A model generated the notes under the pieces. It saw only the letters and a program-made list of their open reading frames with translations. It was not told the origin of the DNA and made no database searches. From Chthoniobacterales bacterium (lineage in GTDB: Bacteria > Verrucomicrobiota > Verrucomicrobiia > Chthoniobacterales > JACTMZ01): a stretch of 36,366 nt of DNA. Numbering within the stretch: the first letter of the stretch is position 1; every line of letters begins with the position of its first letter. Both the position numbers and the translations under genes were made by a program. The stretch spans positions 1-36,366 of the forward strand of contig VEQL01000027.1 of the NCBI GenBank assembly GCA_018883245.1, read 5' to 3'. This document shows, one piece after another, positions 7,071 through 15,322 of the stretch.

Positions 7071-8219
7071 ATGCCCGATTCCTTTCAAGTCACTTCGAAT
7101 TCGTCATGGTTCAGCCGCATCGGTAAATCGATCAGCGGTATTATCGTAGGCCTGATTTTGCTGCTGATCGGCGTTGGCCTGCTCTTCTGGAACGAAGGCC
7201 GCGCCGTCAAAACCTACAAGACTTTGAAGGAAGGTCAGGGGCTGGTTATCGACGTGAGCGCCGAGTCGGTCGATGCCGCCAACGATGGCAAGCTCGTCCA
7301 TCTGACGGCCGATGCCGTGACGGACGAAATCCTCTCGGACCAAGATTTCGGCGTTTCGGCCAACGCGATCCGGCTGCGTCGAGATGTCGAAATGTATCAG
7401 TGGCAGGAAACCGAAAAGAGCGAAACCCGCAAAAAGCTGGGCGGCGGCGAGGAAACGGTGACCACCTACACTTACAGCAAGGCGTGGAGCAGCCAACTGA
7501 ACAACTCGGCCAATTTTCAGGATCCGGCCGGACACGAAAATCCTGCGGAGTTCCCCTATGACAGCATGACGTGGGATGCCCGGGATGTGGGTGTCGGGGC
7601 ATTTTATCTGCCTCCCGACCTCGTGGGGAAACTTTCGGACTACAAGGATCTTCCGGTGCGCGATATCCCCGAAGGTGCGCAGTGGCCGGAAGATGCGCGG
7701 GCGGACAAAGGCGGTATCTATCTCGGCGCCGATCCCTCCAAGCCGCAAGTCGGCGACGTGCGCATCAAATTTTCCCTCGTCGAGCCCGGCCCCGTGAGCA
7801 TCGTTGCTGCGCAAAGCGGCGATTCTTTCGCAGATTACCGCGCCGAAGCCGGGGGGGCGATTGCCATGATCGTCCCCGGGAAAGTTCCCGCGCAGCAGAT
7901 GTTCGAGAATGCGTTGAGCGAAAACACCGTGCTGACTTGGATCCTGCGGCTCGCGGGGTTCATCCTTATTTGGATCGGTTTCAGTCTGATTTTCGCGCCG
8001 CTTTCTGTGCTCGCCGACATCGTGCCGCTTTTCGGCAACTTGGTCGGTGCGGCAACGGGTTTGATCGCGTTCCTGCTGGCTCTGGCAGTTGCGCTTACGG
8101 TCACGGCCATCGCGTGGCTGTTTTTCCGGCCCTTGCTCGGCATCGCTCTGCTTGTGCTCGCGATCGCGGCTGCCGTGTTCGGATTCCGCGCCTTCCGCAA
8201 AAAGCCGCAGGCCGCATGA
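7071..8219 (+). CDS. TMEM43-family membrane protein
   Basis: A 382-residue protein from ATG 7071; an in-frame GTG at 7029 would add 14 residues that look non-coding. One hydrophobic helix (about 21-40) ends in FWNEGRAVKT, a hallmark of the TMEM43/LUMA family. A long hydrophilic, beta-rich region (about 50-285) follows, then about four hydrophobic helices (about 290-370) and a basic tail. Eukaryotic TMEM43 is an inner nuclear membrane and ER protein; the role of bacterial members is not established. The TGA at 8217-8219 overlaps the ATG of the secreted transglutaminase-like gene, so the two are translationally coupled and may act together at the envelope. Confidence 0.8.
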   Translation: MPDSFQVTSNSSWFSRIGKSISGIIVGLILLLIGVGLLFWNEGRAVKTYKTLKEGQGLVIDVSAESVDAANDGKLVHLTADAVTDEILSDQDFGVSANAIRLRRDVEMYQWQETEKSETRKKLGGGEETVTTYTYSKAWSSQLNNSANFQDPAGHENPAEFPYDSMTWDARDVGVGAFYLPPDLVGKLSDYKDLPVRDIPEGAQWPEDARADKGGIYLGADPSKPQVGDVRIKFSLVEPGPVSIVAAQSGDSFADYRAEAGGAIAMIVPGKVPAQQMFENALSENTVLTWILRLAGFILIWIGFSLIFAPLSVLADIVPLFGNLVGAATGLIAFLLALAVALTVTAIAWLFFRPLLGIALLVLAIAAAVFGFRAFRKKPQAA

Positions 8220-9385
8220 TGAAAAAGTTCCTCGCTACATTTGTCCTGTTCGCTTTTTGCGCCGCAGGTGCGGTCGCGGAAGTCGAGTGGGATCCCGAGA
8301 TTTACCCGGACAGCCAGATCTTTCCCTCGCTCATCATCGGGACGGCCGCGGTGAAGCCGGAGAATGAAGTGTTTGCCATGTGGGAAGGCAACCATATCGG
8401 GGACCGCCAGGGTGTCGTCGGCGCTTCTGTGGAGGGCGTTTCCTCCGGAAGCACGGTGGAGCTCGAGGTGCGGGAGAACGACATCATGAACGCCAGCCAC
8501 ATCAAGGGCACGGCTGAGAACAACGATGCCCTGACCATTTACCCGAAGATTTCCTGGAAATACGACCGGTTGGCGAAGGTCAAGCAAACCGTGCCGATCG
8601 ATGTCACCATGGAACTCAAAGTCGATGGCAAAAGTCTCGGCGACAAGACTGTCACCGCAACGCTCCGCACGGTGAACGACTGTCTTTTCGGCGTGATGGA
8701 ACCGGGAGAGGAGGAGAACTATTCGGATTACTCGTGGCTCTTTGCGGCCTATGTGAACGAGAACCATCCTTGGGTTGATCGCACGCTCAAGGAGGCGCTG
8801 GATACGAAGATTGTTTCATCGTTCGACGATTACCAGAGCGGCGATCCCCAGCAGGTGCTTCGCCAGGTCTTCGCCATTTGGAACGTCATGCAGCGGAAAG
8901 GGCTGCGCTACAGCAATGTCGTCACCACCGCCGCGGAGTCGGAGTCGGTGCACAGCCAGCATGTCCGTCTCTTCGACGAGTCGGTGAAGGCCGCGCAGGC
9001 CAATTGCGTGGACGGGTCCGTGCTTCTCGCCGCCGTCTTGCGCAAGATCGGTCTTGATCCGCATCTCGTTTCCGTCCCCGGCCACATGTTTCTCGCGTTT
9101 TCCCTCGACGACGAGACGATGGTCGGTCTGGAGACGACAATGATGGGCGATGCGGACCTGCCCGCCGTCGATGGCAAGCGGTTGCGCTCGTTTCTCAAGT
9201 TCGATCCCGAGCAACGCAAAAACGACGAGTCTTGGGCCACCTTCGAGGCTGCGCTCGATACGGGGACGCAGGCGCTGGTCGAGGCGTCGGACAAATTCGG
9301 CGAAGATCCTGATTACCAGCTCATCGATCTCCAGGCTGCGCGCAACCTCGGTATCTTGCCGGTAAGCAGTGCGGTGACCGACTGA
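8216..9385 (+). CDS. Secreted transglutaminase-like cysteine protein
   Basis: A 389-residue protein starting MMKK with a Sec signal peptide (cleavage probably after AGAVA at about 21). ATG 8216 overlaps the TMEM43 stop as ATGA; ATG 8219 is an equal alternative. The C-terminal half carries a transglutaminase-core triad: Cys264 in NCVDGSVLLAA, His290 in PGHMFLAF and Glu306 in GLETTM. The N-terminal half is beta-rich and unassigned. Members of this superfamily are proteases, amidases or cross-linkers; the substrate here is unknown. The close pairing with the TMEM43-like protein suggests a shared periplasmic or surface process. Confidence 0.8.
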   Translation: MMKKFLATFVLFAFCAAGAVAEVEWDPEIYPDSQIFPSLIIGTAAVKPENEVFAMWEGNHIGDRQGVVGASVEGVSSGSTVELEVRENDIMNASHIKGTAENNDALTIYPKISWKYDRLAKVKQTVPIDVTMELKVDGKSLGDKTVTATLRTVNDCLFGVMEPGEEENYSDYSWLFAAYVNENHPWVDRTLKEALDTKIVSSFDDYQSGDPQQVLRQVFAIWNVMQRKGLRYSNVVTTAAESESVHSQHVRLFDESVKAAQANCVDGSVLLAAVLRKIGLDPHLVSVPGHMFLAFSLDDETMVGLETTMMGDADLPAVDGKRLRSFLKFDPEQRKNDESWATFEAALDTGTQALVEASDKFGEDPDYQLIDLQAARNLGILPVSSAVTD

Positions 9386-9391
9386 TCGCCG

Positions 9392-9550
9392 CTATAGCAA
9401 TCGCATCCCTACCCAGAAATCCGCTGCCGCCATCCCCAAGCTTTTGAAGGGCTGCGGAATCAGGGAGAACAAGGGTCCAAGCCGTTTTCCATCGAACCAC
9501 ACGGTCCAACCGCAACGGGCAAACACCCATGGCTCCTGCCCGAGCCACAC
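9392..9550 (-). CDS. Possible small protein (52 residues), uncertain
   Basis: The 191-nt gap between two convergent genes holds a minus-strand frame starting at GTG 9550 and ending with TAG at 9392-9394. It reads WLGQEPWVFARCGW, then WFDGKRLGPLF and SLGMAAADFWVGMRLL. The composition is rich in Trp and looks protein-like, but there is no clear ribosome site and the start is a guess. A different frame with ATG 9528 after GCAGGAG also exists and looks less natural. Treat as hypothetical. Confidence 0.25.
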   Translation of the reverse strand: MWLGQEPWVFARCGWTVWFDGKRLGPLFSLIPQPFKSLGMAAADFWVGMRLL

Positions 9551-9576
9551 GACTGCAGGCAAAGGGGAGTTTGGTA

Positions 9577-10107
9577 TTACTTGGACGTCGGCTTGAACGA
9601 ATTCAGCACGGCCTGCGCCGTGGTGAGGTCGTTGTTGCCTTCCGGGAAAACCGCGGCCCAGATTTCGGCCACCGTTTTCGGCCCGAGGGCGATCATTGCC
9701 GAAACGAACTGCACCGCGTTGCCTTCCTTGTCCTTGCCCGTTCCCGCGAGTTGCGCGCCGGGCTGGCCTTCCACGGTGATTTCCTTGGGTTCGTCGAGCT
9801 TGATGTCGGTGTAGTTCTCCGCGAGGAACTCGCCCGTCGAATCGAAGATCGAATCGATTTCTTTTTTGGCCTCTTCCTCGTTTTCGCACTCCACGGCGCG
9901 GAACTGCAGCACCGATCCGTTCTCGCTTTCGAGCGAGCCGAATTCGCCGACCTCGTCGATGGAAGTCACTTCCCAATCGGCCGGAGCTTCGATGGTGAAC
10001 ATCGAGGCGTCCTGGGTGGGGTAATGCAGTGTCTTTGTTTCGGCTTGCGCGGAAGTCAGCAAAGCCAGCAGTAGAGCCGACAGGGGGAGGGCGAGGAGTT
10101 TTTTCAT
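9577..10107 (-). CDS. Exported protein, PsbP/DcrB-like fold possible
   Basis: A 176-residue protein with a clear Sec signal peptide (MKKLLALPLSALLLALLTSAQA). The mature part is acidic and contains FTIEAPADWEV, a pattern common in small periplasmic proteins that relate loosely to DcrB and PsbP, but I cannot assign it firmly. It lies convergent with the transglutaminase-like gene and 58 nt downstream of the LprI-like gene on the same strand. Function unknown. Confidence 0.75.
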   Translation of the reverse strand: MKKLLALPLSALLLALLTSAQAETKTLHYPTQDASMFTIEAPADWEVTSIDEVGEFGSLESENGSVLQFRAVECENEEEAKKEIDSIFDSTGEFLAENYTDIKLDEPKEITVEGQPGAQLAGTGKDKEGNAVQFVSAMIALGPKTVAEIWAAVFPEGNNDLTTAQAVLNSFKPTSK

Positions 10108-10165
10108 ACGCCGTGTATCTTTTCTTCAAGTCGCGGCACTTCAAGCCTTATTTGACAGGGGGGTG

Positions 10166-10597
10166 CTATTCAGGGCTTTCCCCGGCGCCGGTTTGCTCCT
10201 TGGTCTTCACCGAGCCGGCGCAGGCGTCGCCTTCCTCCACGCCTTCGAGCCAGACTTTGAGCGCCGCAGTGCGTTCCTGGGTCAGCTCCGCCAGATAATC
10301 CGCCTCGCACATCGGTTGGATGCTGCCGTAGTAGCCCGGTTCCCGCTCGGGATATTTCATCTGCAGCTGCGCGTCGCGAAACGCCACCCAACAGCGCTGA
10401 GCCTCCTTGAGGCTGGCGATGAAAGCTTCGTCTCCGGCGTATTCCTCGAGGAGTTTGCGGTAGGTGGTGTTGAGTTCGTCGTCCGCTTCGCGGAGACCCT
10501 CGGCTGCCTGCCCGTTCATCTCGAGTTGCGTTTGACCTTGTGCAAGAGGGGCGGTGCAGAGAGAGAGGATCGCAAGCATCAAGACGGTAATTTTCAT
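10166..10597 (-). CDS. Exported LprI/DUF1311-domain protein
   Basis: A 143-residue protein starting at ATG 10597 with a signal peptide (MKITVLMLAILSLCTAPLAQG). Mature residues show the LprI/DUF1311 pattern: ADDELNTTYRKLLEEY, AQRCWVAFRDAQ, and a second Cys in IQPMCEADYLAELT, which probably pairs with the first. Mycobacterial LprI inhibits lysozyme; most DUF1311 proteins have no known role. The longer frame reaching to 10780 runs through the divergent promoter region and is not used. The gene is divergent from the small membrane protein at 10695. Confidence 0.85.
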   Translation of the reverse strand: MKITVLMLAILSLCTAPLAQGQTQLEMNGQAAEGLREADDELNTTYRKLLEEYAGDEAFIASLKEAQRCWVAFRDAQLQMKYPEREPGYYGSIQPMCEADYLAELTQERTAALKVWLEGVEEGDACAGSVKTKEQTGAGESPE

Positions 10598-10694
10598 GCG
10601 GGTGCCAGCAATACGCCGGTTCCGGCGGCCTGTCGAACGCTGTTCGCAAGAAAACTTGCCTTGTGCGCCACCAACAGCAGGCCAAACTCCGGCC

Positions 10695-11006
10695 ATGCGC
10701 AAGCGTGTCTGGGTGGCCATTGTTCTCACTTTGATGCTCCTTTGTGCCCTGGGCGGATCTCTCCTGCTGGTCGTCATCACACCGTTTCTTTTCGATGATC
10801 CCTATGCCGCGGATTTGAAGGCGACCTGGATCATGGCCGGCGCCGTGCTCTCTCTGCCGGTGATGTGCCTCTTGGCTATCGCCGGCGTGTGGATCGCCGC
10901 GTTTCCCGCCGGGCGCAGTCGTTGGTGGTATGCGGTTCTTGCGCTTCCTCTGCTCAGCCTTTTGGTCTTCCGTGTTGCGGGCTCCTACCGCCCGGGATTT
11001 TTTTGA
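10695..11006 (+). CDS. Small integral membrane protein
   Basis: A 103-residue protein from ATG 10695 with three predicted membrane helices (about 5-28, 42-64 and 73-93). The in-frame extension upstream to 10554 covers the start of the divergent LprI-like gene and is not used. No family is recognised. It converges with another small membrane protein, with only 4 nt between the stops. Confidence 0.6.
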   Translation: MRKRVWVAIVLTLMLLCALGGSLLLVVITPFLFDDPYAADLKATWIMAGAVLSLPVMCLLAIAGVWIAAFPAGRSRWWYAVLALPLLSLLVFRVAGSYRPGFF

Positions 11007-11010
11007 GCGC

Positions 11011-11349
11011 TCAGCCCGTGATCTGCGACGCGAAGGCGTAAACGCCGGCCACCTGCATCAGCAGTCCCGCACCCAGCAGGCACGCGAAGACGAACAACAG
11101 CAGTTTTCTCCTCGCTCGCCAGAAACATGCCGCGCCGAGCGGAATGCCTGCCGCACCGGCGAGAATTTGTCCGCCCAGCACAAGCACAACCATGGTGGTC
11201 TGGCTTGACTCCGGGGCGTTACCGGCATCGTTCGCCATGAGAGTGCCCATGAGGGAGAGGGTGGCGACAACAGTGGCGCCTCCACCCCACACCGCGGTGA
11301 GCAGGAGGCCGCCCGCAATACGGAGAGCGTTGGCGGTGTTCGTCTTCAA
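11011..11349 (-). CDS. Small integral membrane protein
   Basis: About 112 residues with three hydrophobic helices (ALRIAGGLLLTAVWGGG, VVLVLGGQILAGAAGIPLG, LLLFVFACLLGAGLLMQVAG) and no recognised family. No ATG fits: TTG 11349 (giving MKTNTANALRIAGG) is my choice, and GTG 11391 is an alternative that would overlap the upstream gene by 10 nt. It lies directly downstream of the 252-residue exported protein and may be co-transcribed. Confidence 0.5.
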   Translation of the reverse strand: MKTNTANALRIAGGLLLTAVWGGGATVVATLSLMGTLMANDAGNAPESSQTTMVVLVLGGQILAGAAGIPLGAACFWRARRKLLLFVFACLLGAGLLMQVAGVYAFASQITG

Positions 11350-11381
11350 GCCGCGTGAATCCTTCCGTCCGCCAGCCGATT

Positions 11382-12140
11382 TTATTTCCACGTCACGCCG
11401 AGCAGGATATCGATATCCATCGTGCCTCCGGCCTCGGGAATTTCTTCGGTCCTGCGCTCCCACCGGATTGTGCATGCGCGCCCCTCGTATTCCTGCGGAT
11501 CGGCCAGCACGCGTTCGATGGCCCCGTCGGTGTTCATGATGAAGAAGGATCTTTCGGTGCCGTCGTCTTCGCGCAACTTCCAGTGCGCGTAATCACCCTG
11601 CTCGATGCCGGTGAAAACACCATCGATCGTGGCGCCGTCGTTGTTTTTCGCCTTTGCTCCAAGGCCGAGTGCGGCGGCGTAGCGCGGCACCTCCGCGGCG
11701 ACGCGGCTTTCCATGCTTTCGCAGTCCTCCCCGTGCGGCACGAAAGACGGATCCGAGGACAGCCATTTGACGATTTTGCCGCCCGCGAAGTAGATTCGCT
11801 CTTCGGTCGGAGCGGCATTGGCCTTGTCGATGCGGCTGAACACGAAGACGGGATTTCCCTGGTCGAGATACAACTCGTCGGAACCCGGACCGCTGATTCC
11901 CGGCGAGGTTTCGATCTTGCGCAGTTTTCCGTTCTCGAACCATCCGGTGAGCGACACCTTGCCTTCGCTGCCCCGCACGGACGCCTTGGCCTGCTGCATT
12001 TTCGGCTCGCCGGCATTGATCTGCCGGTAAACTTGCCTCTGGTGCGACACATCCGCGTCCTGCCCGAGGACGGTCGCGATGCTCAGGGCCGAAGCAAACG
12101 CCGCGTAAAACGCCCGCGCCTTGGGGAGACAGTAGATCAT
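11382..12140 (-). CDS. Exported protein of unknown function
   Basis: A 252-residue protein from ATG 12140 with a signal peptide (FYAAFASALSIATVLGQ). The mature part starts with a polar segment (VSHQRQVYRQINAGEPKMQQ), has a beta-rich middle (GKVSLTGWFENGKLRKIE and LYLDQGNPVFVFSRID), and a C-terminal half with HWKLREDDGTERSFFI and GRACTIRWERR that could be a small beta barrel. No family recognised. The ORF continues upstream without a credible start. It is 55 nt downstream of rsfS on the same strand. Confidence 0.7.
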   Translation of the reverse strand: MIYCLPKARAFYAAFASALSIATVLGQDADVSHQRQVYRQINAGEPKMQQAKASVRGSEGKVSLTGWFENGKLRKIETSPGISGPGSDELYLDQGNPVFVFSRIDKANAAPTEERIYFAGGKIVKWLSSDPSFVPHGEDCESMESRVAAEVPRYAAALGLGAKAKNNDGATIDGVFTGIEQGDYAHWKLREDDGTERSFFIMNTDGAIERVLADPQEYEGRACTIRWERRTEEIPEAGGTMDIDILLGVTWK

Positions 12141-12195
12141 CGTCGCTGCATACCCGCCGCGTTGTCCCGCGGCAAGGCGAAGATGCGAGGGCTCG

Positions 12196-12561
12196 TCAGC
12201 TTCGCGCGGGGCCGTCCTCGAAAGGAATCTCGGCCGCATCGCGCCAAAGCGATTCCAAATCGTAGAAGGCGCGTTTGTCGGACTGGAAGACGTGGATGAG
12301 GACGCCGCTGTAATCGAGGACGATCCATTGGCTGGCGGGAAATCCGTCCGCGTGCGCGCTGGACCCGAATTTTTCGCGCAGCTTTTCGCGGATTTCGGAG
12401 GCAATGGCTTTGAGGTGGGGTTCGCTGGTGCCGGTGCAAATGACGAAGTAATCGGCGAAGCTGGAAATTTTCCGCAGGTCGAGGATACGGATGTTTTCGG
12501 CCTTCTTGTCGGATGCCGCGTGCGCTGCGGCGAGGGCGATGGATTCGGAGTCGGATGTCAC
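12196..12561 (-). CDS. rsfS: Ribosomal silencing factor RsfS
   Basis: A 121-residue DUF143 protein. RsfS binds ribosomal protein L14 and blocks subunit joining when nutrients are scarce. Family motifs are ILDLRKISSFADYFVICTG, TSEPHLKAIASEI and WIVLDYSGVLIHVF. The GTG start at 12561 overlaps the nadD TGA as GTGA, and this fixes the start although the frame stays open further upstream. The nadD-rsfS order is a very common bacterial pairing. Confidence 0.93.
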   Translation of the reverse strand: MTSDSESIALAAAHAASDKKAENIRILDLRKISSFADYFVICTGTSEPHLKAIASEIREKLREKFGSSAHADGFPASQWIVLDYSGVLIHVFQSDKRAFYDLESLWRDAAEIPFEDGPARS

Positions 12562-13121
12562 GCGTTGCGGTAAAGGCCTTTCTCTGTGATGTAATCGCAC
12601 ACGCCGTCCGGCGTCAAATAACGGATGCTGAGACCGCAGCCGGCGCGGGCGCGTATGTCGGTCGAGGAGATGCCGATCGTCCGTCGCACGACCGGCCAAT
12701 CGCGGGCGGTGGCTCCGGCCCCGGCGCGATCCAGAACGACGATGCGCGCGAGGCGGGCGATTTCCTCCGGCCGGTGCCATGTGTCGAACTTCGCCACGTT
12801 GTCCGCCCCGATCAGCAGATGAAGTTCGTCCTGTGGGTGGCGTGATTTGAGTTCCCGCAATGTGTCCACCGTGTAGCTCGGGGGCGGACGGCGCAGTTCG
12901 CAGTCGCAGACCTCGAAGCCGGGCTCGTTGGCGACTGCGAGCCGGATCATGGCCAGCCGGTCCGCCGCGGTGGAGGGCGTGGTCCCCGTCTTGTGCGGTG
13001 AAATTTTGGCCGGCACGAAAATCACCCGGTCGAGGCCGAATTCTTCCTTGGCTGCGCGCGCGAGAACGAGGTGTCCGTGATGGACGGGATCGAAGGTTCC
13101 CCCGAGGACGCCGGTGCGCAT
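12558..13121 (-). CDS. nadD: Nicotinate-nucleotide adenylyltransferase
   Basis: A 187-residue enzyme that adenylates nicotinate mononucleotide to form deamido-NAD in NAD synthesis. It has the N-terminal nucleotidyl-transfer motif GGTFDPVHHGHL (8-19), IGADNVAKFDTWHR in the middle and the C-terminal ISSTDIRAR. It is full length for the family. It is followed by overlapping rsfS and preceded by leuD with a 55-nt gap on the same strand. Confidence 0.95.
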   Translation of the reverse strand: MRTGVLGGTFDPVHHGHLVLARAAKEEFGLDRVIFVPAKISPHKTGTTPSTAADRLAMIRLAVANEPGFEVCDCELRRPPPSYTVDTLRELKSRHPQDELHLLIGADNVAKFDTWHRPEEIARLARIVVLDRAGAGATARDWPVVRRTIGISSTDIRARAGCGLSIRYLTPDGVCDYITEKGLYRNA

Positions 13122-13176
13122 GCGGATACTCTACAGGCGGCGGTTGCCGCTTGGAAGGACCGCTTCGGCGGAGCGC

Positions 13177-13782
13177 TCAGGCCGCGCGCATGTAGGGAAG
13201 CTTGGCCGCGGTGGCGCGGACCGCATCGAGCCCCTCGAGCAGATCGGCGATCGCGTCCCAGCGCCCGTTGACCAAAGCTTCCTTGGCGTGAGCGGGGAGC
13301 GTAGCGGGAAAGCCCGTGTCGGCCATGCTCACCCTGCCAGCCGGAATATCGATGTTGATCTCGGTCTGCGGCGCCTCGTCGATCAACGCGGCCAAAGCGC
13401 GGATGTCGCGCCCGTCCATGACGAGACACGGCATGCCGAGGGTGATGGAGTTGCCGAAAAAAATCTCGGCAAAGCTCTCGGCGAGGATCGCACGGAAGCC
13501 GTGGCGGTAGAGCGCCTGCGGGGCGTGCTCGCGCGAGCTGCCGCAGCCGAAGTTGCGCCCGGCCAGCAAAATGGCCGCGTCGTCGTATCTGGCGTCGTTG
13601 AGCGGATGGGGCTTTTTCTTGCCGTCCGCGTCGAAGCGTTCGTCATAAAACGCGTATTCGCCGAGCCCGTCGAATGTCACGCATTTCATGTAGCGCGCGG
13701 GGATGATGCGGTCGGTATCGACATCGTCACCGGGGACATGAACGCCGGTGCCTGCGATTTGGGAAATTGGAGGAAGCGCCAT
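13177..13782 (-). CDS. leuD: 3-isopropylmalate dehydratase, small subunit
   Basis: A 201-residue subunit of isopropylmalate isomerase, which with LeuC converts 2- to 3-isopropylmalate in leucine synthesis. Recognisable motifs are DDVDTDRIIPARYMK, LLAGRNFGCGSSREHAP and ILAESFAEIFFGNS. It follows leuC after 40 nt on the same strand. The C-terminal region is slightly longer than in short archaeal LeuD proteins but normal for bacteria. Confidence 0.96.
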   Translation of the reverse strand: MALPPISQIAGTGVHVPGDDVDTDRIIPARYMKCVTFDGLGEYAFYDERFDADGKKKPHPLNDARYDDAAILLAGRNFGCGSSREHAPQALYRHGFRAILAESFAEIFFGNSITLGMPCLVMDGRDIRALAALIDEAPQTEINIDIPAGRVSMADTGFPATLPAHAKEALVNGRWDAIADLLEGLDAVRATAAKLPYMRAA

Positions 13783-13822
13783 ATGTGAGTCGGGAATTGA
13801 GGAATGAGGTTTTTAAGAAAAA

Positions 13823-15232
13823 TCAGCTCAGGCCGAAGACTTCGCGGGCGTCGCTGATTTCGCCCGTCACCGCCGCGGCGGCGACCATGAGCGGGCTCAT
13901 CAGGACGGTGCGTCCTGTCGGGCTGCCTTGGCGGCCTTTGAAATTGCGGTTGCTCGAGCTGGCGCAGAGTTGGTCGCCGACAAGCTTGTCGGGGTTCATG
14001 CCGAGGCACATCGAGCATCCGGCGCCGCGCCATTCGAAGCCCGCTTCGCGGAAAATATCCGCCAACCCCATCGATTCGGCGACAGAGGCCACGCCCTGCG
14101 ACCCGGGGACGACGATGCCTTTGACGCTCTTTTTGATTTTTTTGCCTTGGAGATATTTGGCCACTTCCTGCAGGTCGCCGATGCGCGCGTTGGTGCAGGA
14201 CCCGAGGAAGGCGACATCCACTTTCGTGCCCTTGATGGGTTTTCCGGGCCGCAGCTTCATGTGCGCATACGCTTCCTCTGCCGTGGCGCGGTCTTTCTCG
14301 GGCAACTGGCCGGGTTCCGGAACGTCCTCGTCGATGAAGATGGCCTGGCCAGGATTGATTCCCCACGTGACCGTGGGGGCGATATCCTCCGCCGAGTATT
14401 TCGCCACGTCGTCATAAGCCGCGTCCTTGTCGCTGGCGAACGACTTCCAGCGCGCCACCGCCGCGTCATAATCTCCCCGCGCCGGCGCGTAGGGGCGCCC
14501 GCGGAGATAGTCGAACGTGGTCTGGTCGGGATTGACGTAGCCGACGCGCGCGCCGCCCTCGATCGACATGTTGCAGACGGTCATGCGCTCTTCCTGCGTG
14601 AAGTTGTCGAACGTTGATCCCGCGTATTCGTAGGCGTAGCCGAGGCCGCCGTTGACGCCGAGCTTCCGTATGATGTGGAGCACGACATCCTTCGCATACA
14701 CGCCGGGCGAGAGTTTTCCATCGACCTGCACTCGGCGGACCTTCGGCTTGCGCAGCGCCATGGTCTGCGTGGCGAGCACGTCGCGGACCTGGCTGGTGCC
14801 GATGCCGAACGCGATGGCGCCGAATGCCCCGTGCGTCGAGGTGTGCGAATCGCCGCAGGCGATCGTTGTGCCGGGCTGCGTGATGCCTTGTTCGGGGCCG
14901 ACGATGTGGACGATGCCCTGCTTGCCGCTGGCCAGATCGAAAAATTCGATGCCGAACTCGGCGCAGTTTTTGCGCAATTCCTTGATCATTGCGTCAGCCA
15001 ACGCGTCCGAGAACGGTTCCTGCCGCTCGTCCGTGGGCACGATGTGATCGACGGTGGCGAAGGTGCGGTTGGGATAGAGAACTTTGAGGTTGAGGTCGCG
15101 CAGCATGCCGAAAGCCTGCGGGCTGGTGACCTCGTGGATGAGGTGTGTCCCGATGAGCAGTTGCGTCATCCCGTTGGCCAGTTCCCGCACGGTGTGCTCT
15201 TCCCACACTTTGTCGAACAATGTTTTGCCCAT
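13823..15232 (-). CDS. leuC: 3-isopropylmalate dehydratase, large subunit
   Basis: A 469-residue aconitase-superfamily subunit from ATG 15232 ([13 protein letters not shown]). It shows [20 protein letters not shown] and the [4Fe-4S] cysteines in [13 protein letters not shown] and [11 protein letters not shown]. The reading frame stays open far upstream to 15898, but that part is antisense to the next gene and is not coding. LeuC and LeuD form one enzyme, and the genes are in order leuC-leuD on minus. Confidence 0.96.
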   Translation of the reverse strand: MGKTLFDKVWEEHTVRELANGMTQLLIGTHLIHEVTSPQAFGMLRDLNLKVLYPNRTFATVDHIVPTDERQEPFSDALADAMIKELRKNCAEFGIEFFDLASGKQGIVHIVGPEQGITQPGTTIACGDSHTSTHGAFGAIAFGIGTSQVRDVLATQTMALRKPKVRRVQVDGKLSPGVYAKDVVLHIIRKLGVNGGLGYAYEYAGSTFDNFTQEERMTVCNMSIEGGARVGYVNPDQTTFDYLRGRPYAPARGDYDAAVARWKSFASDKDAAYDDVAKYSAEDIAPTVTWGINPGQAIFIDEDVPEPGQLPEKDRATAEEAYAHMKLRPGKPIKGTKVDVAFLGSCTNARIGDLQEVAKYLQGKKIKKSVKGIVVPGSQGVASVAESMGLADIFREAGFEWRGAGCSMCLGMNPDKLVGDQLCASSSNRNFKGRQGSPTGRTVLMSPLMVAAAAVTGEISDAREVFGLS

Positions 15233-15322
15233 AAGCGAATGGGCAGCGTAGCGCCCGCGCGCCTGGCCGGCAAGCGTGCGCGGGCTTGAACCCCGCCTGC
15301 GGTGCGTGGATGCTGGCGGCGC

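Noticed and set aside
7571-8215. Upstream extension of the transglutaminase-like frame to 7571
   Set aside because: It lies out of frame within the TMEM43 gene and gives Arg-rich low-complexity sequence; the signal peptide fixes the start near 8216.
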